DNA from: Pseudomonadota bacterium
Lineage (GTDB): Bacteria; Pseudomonadota; Alphaproteobacteria; Rhizobiales; Tepidamorphaceae
Direction: 5' to 3'
NCBI GenBank assembly: GCA_023435545.1
Contig: JAEYRQ010000108.1
Span: 1-10,233 of the forward strand
DNA: 10,233 bases
Shown here piece after piece: positions 5,165-10,233 of the stretch. Each line of letters opens with the position of its first letter. The first letter of the stretch is position 1. Made by a program: the position numbers and the translations under genes. The notes under the pieces are model-generated. The model searched no databases and was not told the DNA's origin. It saw only the letters and a list, made by a program, of their open reading frames with translations.

Positions 5165-7496
5165 CCCCGTTCAGCGCCCGCCAGACCTTTTCCGGTGTCG
5201 CCGGCATGTCGATCGCGGTCACGCCGCGCGACGACAGTGCGTCGATGACCGCGTTGGTCACCGCCGAGATCGAGCCGGCGCAGCCGGCCTCGCCACAGCC
5301 CTTGACACCGAGCGGATTGGTGGTGGCCGGGAAGGGCAGGCTTTCGAAGACGAAATCCGGCGCGTCGTCGGCGCGCGGCAAGGCGTAGTCGGTGAAGGAG
5401 CCGGTGACGAGCTGGCCCGCCTCGTCGTAGACCGTCCTCTCCGTCAGCGCCTGGCCGATCCCCTGCATGACGCCGCCGTGGAGCTGGCCCGCGACCAGCA
5501 TGGGATTGAGGATCGTCCCGAAGTCGTTGACCATGATGTAGCGGACGACCCGCGTCGCGCCCGTCTCCGGATCCACCTCGACCTCGGCGACATGGGTGCC
5601 GTTGGGAAACGACGACGGGATCATGCCGGTGACATGGGTCACGTCGAGGGTATCGGGGAGGCCGTCCGGCATGTCGTCCGGCAGGCTCAGACCCTGCCGC
5701 AGCCGGTCCGCAAGGTCCATGATCGAGATCGACAGGTCGGTGCCCGCGACCGTGAAACGGCCCTCGGCGAACTCGATGTCTTCGACTGCCGCCTCCAGTA
5801 CCAGGCCGGCGAGGCGCTTGCCGGTCTCGATCACCTGTTCGCTCGCCTCGACGATCGCCGCCCCGCTCATCATGGCCGAGCGCGAGCCGCCGGTGCCGGC
5901 GCCGAACACCAATTGGTCGCTGTCGCCCTGGACGAGGCGGATCCGGTCGAAGGGCACGCCCAGCTTTTCCGACAGAACCTGCGCAAACGGGGTGGCGTGG
6001 CCCTGGCCGTAGTCGAGCGTACCAGTGACGATGCTCACCATCCCGTCGGGCTCGAATCGGATGCCGCCCATCTCCTTGTTGGGCGGGGCGGTCACTTCGA
6101 GATAGCTGCCGATCCCGCGGCCGCGCAGCAGTCCGCGCCGGGCGCTCTCACGTGCCCTTGTCGGAAAGCCGTCCCAGTCGGCGGCTTCCAGTGCCCGCTC
6201 GAACACCGCCGGGAAGTCGCCGCTGTCAAAGGTCAGGCCGTTCGGCGCGGAGTAGGGGATCTGGTCGGGCTGTATATGGTTCAGCCGCCGCAACTCGGCC
6301 GCGTCTCGCCCCGTTTCGCGCGCGGCCGCGTCGATGAGCCGCTCCGTCACGTAGTTGGCGTCCGGCCGCCCGGCGCCACGATAGGGGCCGAGAAAGGTGG
6401 TGTTGGTGAAGGCGCATCGCACCGCCACCTCGATTGCCGGCGTCCGGTAGACCCCGACGAGGTTCTTGACGATGTTGCCGGTCGAGAACGCCGGGGAGAC
6501 GTGGCCGAGATAGGCACCGAGGTTGGCGTGCCCGGTGACCCGCAGCGCGAGGATGTTGCCGTCACCGTCCAGGGCGAGCTCGCCGGTCACCTCCAGATCG
6601 CGGCCGTGGCTGTCGGACAGGAACGATCCCGAGCGGTCATTCAGCCATCTGACAGGCCGGCCAAGGTCGCGGGCGGCGTGACAGGCGCAGACATATTCGG
6701 GATAGACCATCGACTTCATCCCGAACGAGCCGCCGACGTTTGGCGTGAGAATGCGCACCTGCCCGGGGTCGACTCGAAGGACGCGGGCCAGCATGCCGCG
6801 CAGGCCGAACGTGCCCTGGCTCGGCACATGTACCTCCCAGCGCTCGCGGTCGGGCAGGTATGTCGCCAGCACAGCGCGGGGTTCCAGCGCGTTCACCACC
6901 AGCCGGTTGCTGACCACCGAGAGCCGCGTGACGTGGCTGGCGCGCGCCATCGCCGCATTGACCGCCTCCGGGTCTCCGCCCCGGAAATCGAGCGCCAGGT
7001 TGGAGGGCACGTCCTCGTGAACCTGTGGAGCGCCCTGCACCAGCGCGGCCCCGGGATCCGTCACTGCGGGCAGCGGGTCGATGTCGATCTCAACCGCCTC
7101 GGCCGCGTCGCGCGCCTGGGCCGCCGTCTCCGCCACCACGAAGGCGATCGGCTCGCCGACATGGCGAACCTTGTCATGCGCAAGCGGCGGCCAGTGCGGT
7201 TTGGGCATCTTGTTTCCGTCCCGCCCGGCAATCTCTACATTGCAGGGCATGCCGCCATATCTGGCGAGATGCTCGGCCGTGTAGACGGCCAGGACGCCCG
7301 GCAACTCCAGCGCGACGGTCGCGTCCACGCCCCGCACGATGCCATGCGCATGGAGGCTGCGGACGACGGCGGCATGAGCCTCGCCCGGCAGCGAGATATC
7401 GTCGGTGTAGCATCCTGCACCGCTGACCAGCCGTCGGTCTTCCTTGCGGGGGATCGGTCGGCCGATGGCGAAGTTGTCGGTGGCGTGGTCGGTCAT
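5157..7496 (-). CDS. Xanthine dehydrogenase family protein, molybdopterin-binding (large) subunit, CoxL/XdhB-like
   Basis: This 779-residue protein is the molybdenum-cofactor subunit of a xanthine-oxidase-family hydroxylase or aldehyde/aromatic dehydrogenase. It begins [20 protein letters not shown] (11-30), the standard N-terminus of the family, with an aldehyde-oxidase a/b-hammerhead domain to about 145. Cofactor motifs follow: VGGSFGMK (254-261), PYRGAGRP (371-378), [12 protein letters not shown] (495-506), GTGGSRSA (534-541) and [10 protein letters not shown] (732-741), in which E736 is the expected catalytic glutamate. The active-site loop is YRGAGR rather than the CO-dehydrogenase YRCSFR, so the Cu-binding cysteine is missing and CO oxidation is unlikely. 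The ATG at 7496-7494 is chosen by family alignment; no strong Shine-Dalgarno sequence precedes it. A start 84 bases further upstream would add a basic, unconserved extension. No FAD-binding or 2Fe-2S subunit gene is adjacent on either side. The substrate is unknown. Confidence 0.93.
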   Translation of the reverse strand: MTDHATDNFAIGRPIPRKEDRRLVSGAGCYTDDISLPGEAHAAVVRSLHAHGIVRGVDATVALELPGVLAVYTAEHLARYGGMPCNVEIAGRDGNKMPKPHWPPLAHDKVRHVGEPIAFVVAETAAQARDAAEAVEIDIDPLPAVTDPGAALVQGAPQVHEDVPSNLALDFRGGDPEAVNAAMARASHVTRLSVVSNRLVVNALEPRAVLATYLPDRERWEVHVPSQGTFGLRGMLARVLRVDPGQVRILTPNVGGSFGMKSMVYPEYVCACHAARDLGRPVRWLNDRSGSFLSDSHGRDLEVTGELALDGDGNILALRVTGHANLGAYLGHVSPAFSTGNIVKNLVGVYRTPAIEVAVRCAFTNTTFLGPYRGAGRPDANYVTERLIDAAARETGRDAAELRRLNHIQPDQIPYSAPNGLTFDSGDFPAVFERALEAADWDGFPTRARESARRGLLRGRGIGSYLEVTAPPNKEMGGIRFEPDGMVSIVTGTLDYGQGHATPFAQVLSEKLGVPFDRIRLVQGDSDQLVFGAGTGGSRSAMMSGAAIVEASEQVIETGKRLAGLVLEAAVEDIEFAEGRFTVAGTDLSISIMDLADRLRQGLSLPDDMPDGLPDTLDVTHVTGMIPSSFPNGTHVAEVEVDPETGATRVVRYIMVNDFGTILNPMLVAGQLHGGVMQGIGQALTERTVYDEAGQLVTGSFTDYALPRADDAPDFVFESLPFPATTNPLGVKGCGEAGCAGSISAVTNAVIDALSSRGVTAIDMPATPEKVWRALNGAR

Positions 7497-7760
7497 CCGT
7501 TGATCCGTGAATGTAGGCAGTCGGAGGCTGCGGGCTGTCCGGCGGGGGCGCCCTTGCCGGAGAGGGCGTGACGGAAGCATGGGGCGCCGATCATTGCTTG
7601 ACCATAGCCGCGCCTCAAACTCGACCCGGCCCGACGATGGGCCGCGACATGGCCCGTGCGGACTCCGCCAATCACACTTTCGTTATCCGACGCACTTCTG
7701 GCGCGGTTCAGACGTATCAGTAGACTGGCTCGGGGAGAGATCGAGAAGGAGTCCGCTTCC
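7497..7760. other. Divergent intergenic spacer (264 bp)
   Basis: The spacer separates the reverse molybdoenzyme gene from the forward repeat-protein gene and should hold both promoters. Short stems are visible: CGCCCT/AGGGCG (7549-7554, 7563-7568) and CGGCCC/GGGCCG (7627-7632, 7639-7644). The second has an alternative pairing with GGCCC downstream. No convincing gene lies inside, and no forward promoter stands out. Confidence 0.6.
7590..7618 (-). promoter_or_regulatory. Candidate promoter of the molybdopterin-subunit gene
   Basis: On the reverse strand TTGAGG (7618-7613) and AATGAT (7595-7590) are 17 bases apart, each matching four of six sigma-70 consensus positions. The predicted start is about 85-90 bases upstream of the ATG at 7496. 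In high-GC DNA such matches occur by chance, so this is a weak call. Confidence 0.3.
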
Positions 7761-8321
7761 ATGTCTGCGCGCTACATTCCACTGGCTTTCGTTGCGGGAT
7801 TATTCGCAATGTTCGAGCCGATCCCGGCCAGCTCCGAGGAGCGGGTATGCCGCGGCAAGATCGGCGCCGTAACGCTCGACAACATCCGGGTGCCCCCCGG
7901 CGCGACCTGCACGCTAACTGGGACGCGTGCCAAGGGCACCGTCAAGGTCGAAAGGAACGCGACCCTCAATGCCCGCGAGGTCGTGGTGATCGGCAACGTC
8001 CAGGCCGAGAACGCCCAACTGGTGCGCGTCATCAGGCAGTCACGCGTCGGCGGATCGGTCCAGGTAAAGCAGGGTGGCGGAGCGACAGTCGCCGACAGCC
8101 GAATCGACTCCGACATCCAGTACGAGTCCAACCGTACCCAGCTCAGGGCGCTGCGCAATCGCGTGGGCGGCAACATACAGGCATTTCAGAATCGCGGCGG
8201 CGTCGAGATCCGCCGAAACCGCGTCGACGGAAACCTGCAGTGTAAGGCCAACAGGCCGGCCCCGATCGGGGGTGGAAACATCGTGCAGGGCAGCAAGGAA
8301 GACCAGTGCGCCCGATTGTAG
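7761..8321 (+). CDS. Exported protein with ~20-residue solenoid (beta-helix-like) repeats, function unknown
   Basis: This 186-residue protein starts with a probable Sec signal peptide (MSARYIPLAFVAGLFAMFEP, with cleavage likely near ASSEE, residues 23-27). The mature part is a tandem repeat. The motif G-[NSD]-[VIL]-Q recurs at residues 78, 98, 117 (as S-D-I-Q), 137 and 157, with spacings of 20, 19, 20 and 20. Each unit ends in a hydrophobic strand followed by R-x-R/N-x-V/I-[GD]. This periodicity is what a parallel beta-helix with one turn per repeat gives, comparable in style to bactofilin or other polymer-forming solenoids. Four cysteines flank the array (C30, C50, C161, C183) and may form two disulfides capping its ends. 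ATG 7761 has GAGAAGGAG at 7743-7751. The gene stands alone, divergent from the molybdoenzyme gene. I do not recognise a named family; a periplasmic or surface structural role is inference. Confidence 0.8.
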   Translation: MSARYIPLAFVAGLFAMFEPIPASSEERVCRGKIGAVTLDNIRVPPGATCTLTGTRAKGTVKVERNATLNAREVVVIGNVQAENAQLVRVIRQSRVGGSVQVKQGGGATVADSRIDSDIQYESNRTQLRALRNRVGGNIQAFQNRGGVEIRRNRVDGNLQCKANRPAPIGGGNIVQGSKEDQCARL

Positions 8322-8616
8322 CGCGCTGACCGCGGCTACTCGTCGTGGCCGGTCCCGAACCGGTCTTGCTTGGCCGCGGTGATTGGGGTGTCGCGGCCGG
8401 GCTCAGACGAAGACCAGGTGTCTGGGGTGGTCGCCGGCACAGATCGATCGGCTTCTTTGGCGATGTGGAGACTCGACTGTCGCTGTGCGACTATTTGGGA
8501 GGCATTCATTGCCCAATGCTTGGGCCGCGTGGTCATTTCCGAAGAAGGTGGTGTGTCTTTCTGGTGACATACTTGCGGAATGGCAGCCGGACTGCCGGTC
8601 TGCGCCATGATTCCCG

Positions 8617-8628
8617 TTGCAGGTGCAA
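8617..8628. promoter_or_regulatory. 5-2-5 dyad TTGCA-GG-TGCAA, possible regulator site before the porin gene
   Basis: TTGCA (8617-8621) and TGCAA (8624-8628) are perfect inverted half-sites. Related TGCAC elements recur at 8649-8653 and 8658-8662, so TGCA-type half-sites cluster within about 45 bases. A poor -35/-10 pair (TTGCAG 8617-8622, TAAACA 8639-8644, spacing 16) overlaps the dyad. No specific regulator can be named. Confidence 0.35.
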
Positions 8629-8702
8629 GGTTGCGGAATAAACATCGCTGCACGTCTTGCACGACGCTGCTTCGCGGCCAGCCGGCACCCGGTCGCATCG
8701 CA

Positions 8703-8734
8703 GGGGGACAGGGGGAGGCGGGGGAACCCTGGGG
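8703..8734 (+). promoter_or_regulatory. Putative G-quadruplex in the porin 5' leader
   Basis: Four G tracts lie on the coding strand at 8703-8707, 8711-8715, 8720-8724 and 8731-8734. The loops are ACA, AGGC and AACCCT. This satisfies the strict four-tract motif with at least four G per tract and loops below seven bases. It ends 44 bases before the start codon and 34 before the Shine-Dalgarno sequence, so folding in the mRNA could affect porin translation or transcription. Folding itself is not shown. Confidence 0.55.
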
Positions 8735-8748
8735 TGGTCCTTCCGAAC

Positions 8749-8770
8749 CTCTTCCGAGAGTGCCGCTCGG
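8749..8770 (+). promoter_or_regulatory. Two mutually exclusive hairpins at the porin ribosome binding site
   Basis: Hairpin A is CTCT-TCCG-AGAG (8749-8760) with a UNCG-type tetraloop. Hairpin B is CCGAG (8754-8758) paired with CTCGG (8766-8770) around a seven-base loop. The two share 8754-8760 and cannot coexist. Hairpin B pairs the first two G of the Shine-Dalgarno GGAG (8769-8772); hairpin A leaves it free. The stems are short, so this is a hypothesis from complementarity. Confidence 0.35.
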
Positions 8771-8778
8771 AGAACACG

Positions 8779-10131
8779 ATGAAGACGATCAGAGCTTTCC
8801 TGCTCGGTTCAGCCGCGGTAGTCGCGGCAACTGCGTCGGCGTCTGCGGCCGACATGATGATGGACGTCAAGGCTCCGCGCGAGCCGGTCTATCGCTGCGA
8901 CATCACCGGCTTCATCGAGCTGCCGGGCACCGACATCTGCTTCAAGATTGGCGGCTTCGCGTCGCTGGTCGTCGCCGGCGCGGAGGATCAGTGGGACCTG
9001 CTCAACGTCGGCGCGGCCTACGGGATCGTGCCGGATGGTCACTCGTTCGATGACGCGTTCTTCATGTACGGCTACGGCCGCGTGAACTTCGATGCGCGCA
9101 CCTCCACCGAATACGGCACGGTGCGGGCCTACGTCGAAATGCAGGCCTATGACAACGACACGCGCTCCGGCGGCCCCTTCGAACTCCGCCACGCGTTCGT
9201 GCAGTTCGGCAACTGGACTTTCGGCAAGACGTGGTCGACGTTCCTGCACCTCGACTCCAGCCCGGTCTACTCGGATGCCTTCACGGTCACCGGCGACAAC
9301 TACATGCGCCGCAACCAGATCCGCTACACCCAGTCCTTCGGGTCGGGCTGGTCGCTGATGGTGGCCGTCGAGGACCAGAACTACGATTTCCCCTTCGACA
9401 TCACCGCGACCGGTGTCTGGGCGCCGTTCTTCTACCCGGGCCTGGCGCTGCCGGCCGCCGTCAACGATCGCAACGAATTCCCCGATCTGGTCGGCGCCCT
9501 CTACGTCGAAGGCGACTGGGGCAGCGCGCAGCTCTCGGGCGCGTGGCACAACAACCAGTTCACCGATTTTGGCTGGAACGACAGCGAATCAGGCTGGGCA
9601 GTTCTCTTCGGCACACTGATCAACACGCCGACGATCGGCGAGGGGGACTATTTCAGCTTCAAGGCGATCTACACGGACGGCGCCACGCAGTACAATCAGG
9701 ACAATTTCCTGGGGTCCACGAACGTGGTGTGGGGTGACTGCACTCCCTTCCTGATCACCTTCACCGACTGCATCGTCGATACCGTGACGACCTGGTCGGT
9801 GCTGGGCGCCTTCACCCACAACTGGTCGCCCACCATCGCCACGACGTTCGGCGCCGGCTACCAGAACGTCCAGGCACCTCTGACGCGGCTCAACGTCTTC
9901 GCGCCGGGTCTTGCCTCTGATTTCGAGATGGATACCTACGAAATCTTCGGGAACATCTCCTGGACCCCGGTGGCGAATACGACCTTCATGCTCGACGTGC
10001 ACTACGGCCATGTGGACTTCAACGGCGCCGGTACGTTCCTGGGGGCATTCAATCCCTTCTTCGCCAATCCGTTCGCTGCGGACAGTGAGGGCGCCTTCGC
10101 CGTTGCCTTCGAGGTAACGCGGTCCTTCTGA
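8779..10131 (+). CDS. Outer-membrane porin, rhizobial Porin_2 family
   Basis: This 450-residue protein forms an outer-membrane beta-barrel for passive diffusion of small solutes. It has a Sec signal peptide (residues 1-23, cut near SASA/AD). The Porin_2 N-terminal signature follows: YRCDITGFIELPGTDICFKI (38-57), with C40 and C54 likely forming a disulfide, then GGFASLVVAG (58-67). Alternating hydrophobic, aromatic-rich strands such as GRVNFDARTSTEYGTVRAYV and FELRHAFVQFGNWTFGKTW run through the rest. A second close cysteine pair, C321 and C331, probably lies in a surface loop. The chain ends AFEVTRSF; a terminal phenylalanine is the signal for barrel insertion. ATG 8779 has GGAG at 8769-8772. 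It is preceded by a long structured leader and followed by a strong terminator, so it is a single-gene unit. Pore specificity is unknown. Confidence 0.92.
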   Translation: MKTIRAFLLGSAAVVAATASASAADMMMDVKAPREPVYRCDITGFIELPGTDICFKIGGFASLVVAGAEDQWDLLNVGAAYGIVPDGHSFDDAFFMYGYGRVNFDARTSTEYGTVRAYVEMQAYDNDTRSGGPFELRHAFVQFGNWTFGKTWSTFLHLDSSPVYSDAFTVTGDNYMRRNQIRYTQSFGSGWSLMVAVEDQNYDFPFDITATGVWAPFFYPGLALPAAVNDRNEFPDLVGALYVEGDWGSAQLSGAWHNNQFTDFGWNDSESGWAVLFGTLINTPTIGEGDYFSFKAIYTDGATQYNQDNFLGSTNVVWGDCTPFLITFTDCIVDTVTTWSVLGAFTHNWSPTIATTFGAGYQNVQAPLTRLNVFAPGLASDFEMDTYEIFGNISWTPVANTTFMLDVHYGHVDFNGAGTFLGAFNPFFANPFAADSEGAFAVAFEVTRSF

Positions 10132-10157
10132 TCGCGATCGACTGATCGTCTGTCCCG

Positions 10158-10193
10158 AGGCCCCGGCGGACCACCCGCCGGGGCCTTTCCTTT
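10158..10193 (+). terminator. Rho-independent terminator of the porin gene
   Basis: AGGCCCCGGCGG (10158-10169) pairs perfectly with CCGCCGGGGCCT (10175-10186) around a five-base loop. This 12-bp GC-rich stem is followed by TTCCTTT. It lies 26 bases after the porin stop. The last 40 bases of the window show nothing further. Confidence 0.9.
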
Positions 10194-10233
10194 GGTGCGG
10201 GTGGTCCCGGCCGTGCCCGGCGCCATCCGGTGG

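Larger units (their letters stand above)
8322..8778. other. 457-bp non-coding region upstream of the porin gene, rich in dyads
   Basis: Open frames occur on both strands but lack family motifs, good starts or normal codon patterns, so I see no gene. Visible structure includes ACCGCGG/CCGCGGT (8329-8335, 8374-8380); GCCCAA-TGC-TTGGGC (8511-8525) nested with CATTG-CC-CAATG (8507-8518); GCAGCCGG-ACTG-CCGG(T)CTGC (8583-8603); and GTGCAAG/CTTGCAC (8623-8629, 8656-8662). The final 80 bases contain a G-quadruplex motif and hairpins described separately. A long regulated porin leader, or a small RNA gene in the first half, would both fit. Confidence 0.55.

Noticed and set aside
5157..7496. Form I carbon monoxide dehydrogenase large subunit (coxL)
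   Set aside because: The active-site loop reads PYRGAGR instead of AYRCSFR, so the copper-binding cysteine is missing, and coxM and coxS are not adjacent.
5478..7571. A 697-codon open frame on the forward strand opposite the molybdoenzyme gene
   Set aside because: It lies wholly antisense to a gene with clear family motifs, has a low-complexity basic and acidic composition and no recognisable domain. Long shadow frames are expected in high-GC DNA.
7667..7685. Possible EcfG-type stress promoter (GGACT, 17 bases, GTT) before the repeat-protein gene
   Set aside because: The -35 element differs from GGAAC at two of five positions, which is too weak to call.
8340..8375. A T-arm-like GGTTCGGGACC on the reverse strand suggesting a tRNA
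   Set aside because: No acceptor stem, anticodon arm or D-arm can be assembled around it on the reverse strand.
8336..8870. Overlapping open frames on both strands in the porin upstream region (for example 8345-8641 forward and 8336-8698 reverse)
   Set aside because: None has a good ribosome binding site, a recognisable domain or gene-like composition. The region fits better as regulatory DNA.
10130..10139. GATCGCGATC palindrome at the porin stop codon
   Set aside because: It is a ten-base palindrome of common GATC/CGCG composition with no nearby promoter, likely chance. The real terminator lies further downstream.

Overview
The window is high-GC, densely coded bacterial DNA that looks like a free-living alphaproteobacterium, most likely Hyphomicrobiales (Rhizobiales). 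The strongest indication is the last gene, a porin of the rhizobial Porin_2 type. A TRAP uptake system, a xanthine-dehydrogenase-family subunit and a DUF3018-type MazE antitoxin fit the same group. Family assignments rest on motifs read from the translations; no database search was possible.

Layout. Positions 3-4549 (+) look like one catabolic operon: the 3' end of a phenylacetate-CoA-ligase-like gene, a complete tripartite TRAP transporter (dctP, dctQ, dctM), a VOC-fold metalloenzyme with a 2-His-1-Glu triad, and a glutathione S-transferase. Together they suggest import of an organic acid, CoA activation, and ring cleavage or glutathione-dependent processing; the substrate is unknown. Two strong intercistronic hairpins (1245-1276 after dctP, 3822-3842 after the VOC gene) could set unequal expression within the operon.

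Positions 4550-5154 (+) hold a mazEF toxin-antitoxin pair with a four-base stop/start overlap. Just upstream is a perfect 14-bp palindrome that overlaps a plausible -10 box, a likely autoregulatory operator. mazF ends two bases from the end of the next gene, which runs the other way; a 6-2-6 inverted repeat covers this junction.

Positions 5157-7496 (-) encode a 779-residue molybdopterin-binding subunit of the xanthine dehydrogenase/CoxL family. Its usual FAD and 2Fe-2S partner genes are not beside it. A 264-bp divergent spacer separates it from 7761-8321 (+), a small exported protein made of about 20-residue repeats that look like a beta-helix.

Positions 8322-8778 contain no convincing gene but are rich in dyads, including a canonical four-tract G-quadruplex motif and two alternative hairpins, one of which pairs with the Shine-Dalgarno sequence of the following porin gene. 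The porin (8779-10131) ends at a textbook Rho-independent terminator (10158-10193).

No tRNA, rRNA, CRISPR array, transposase or insertion sequence was recognised. The most interesting items are the porin leader, the orphan molybdoenzyme subunit, the mazEF operator, the repeat protein and the unassigned TRAP-linked pathway. None is proven to be a new system.
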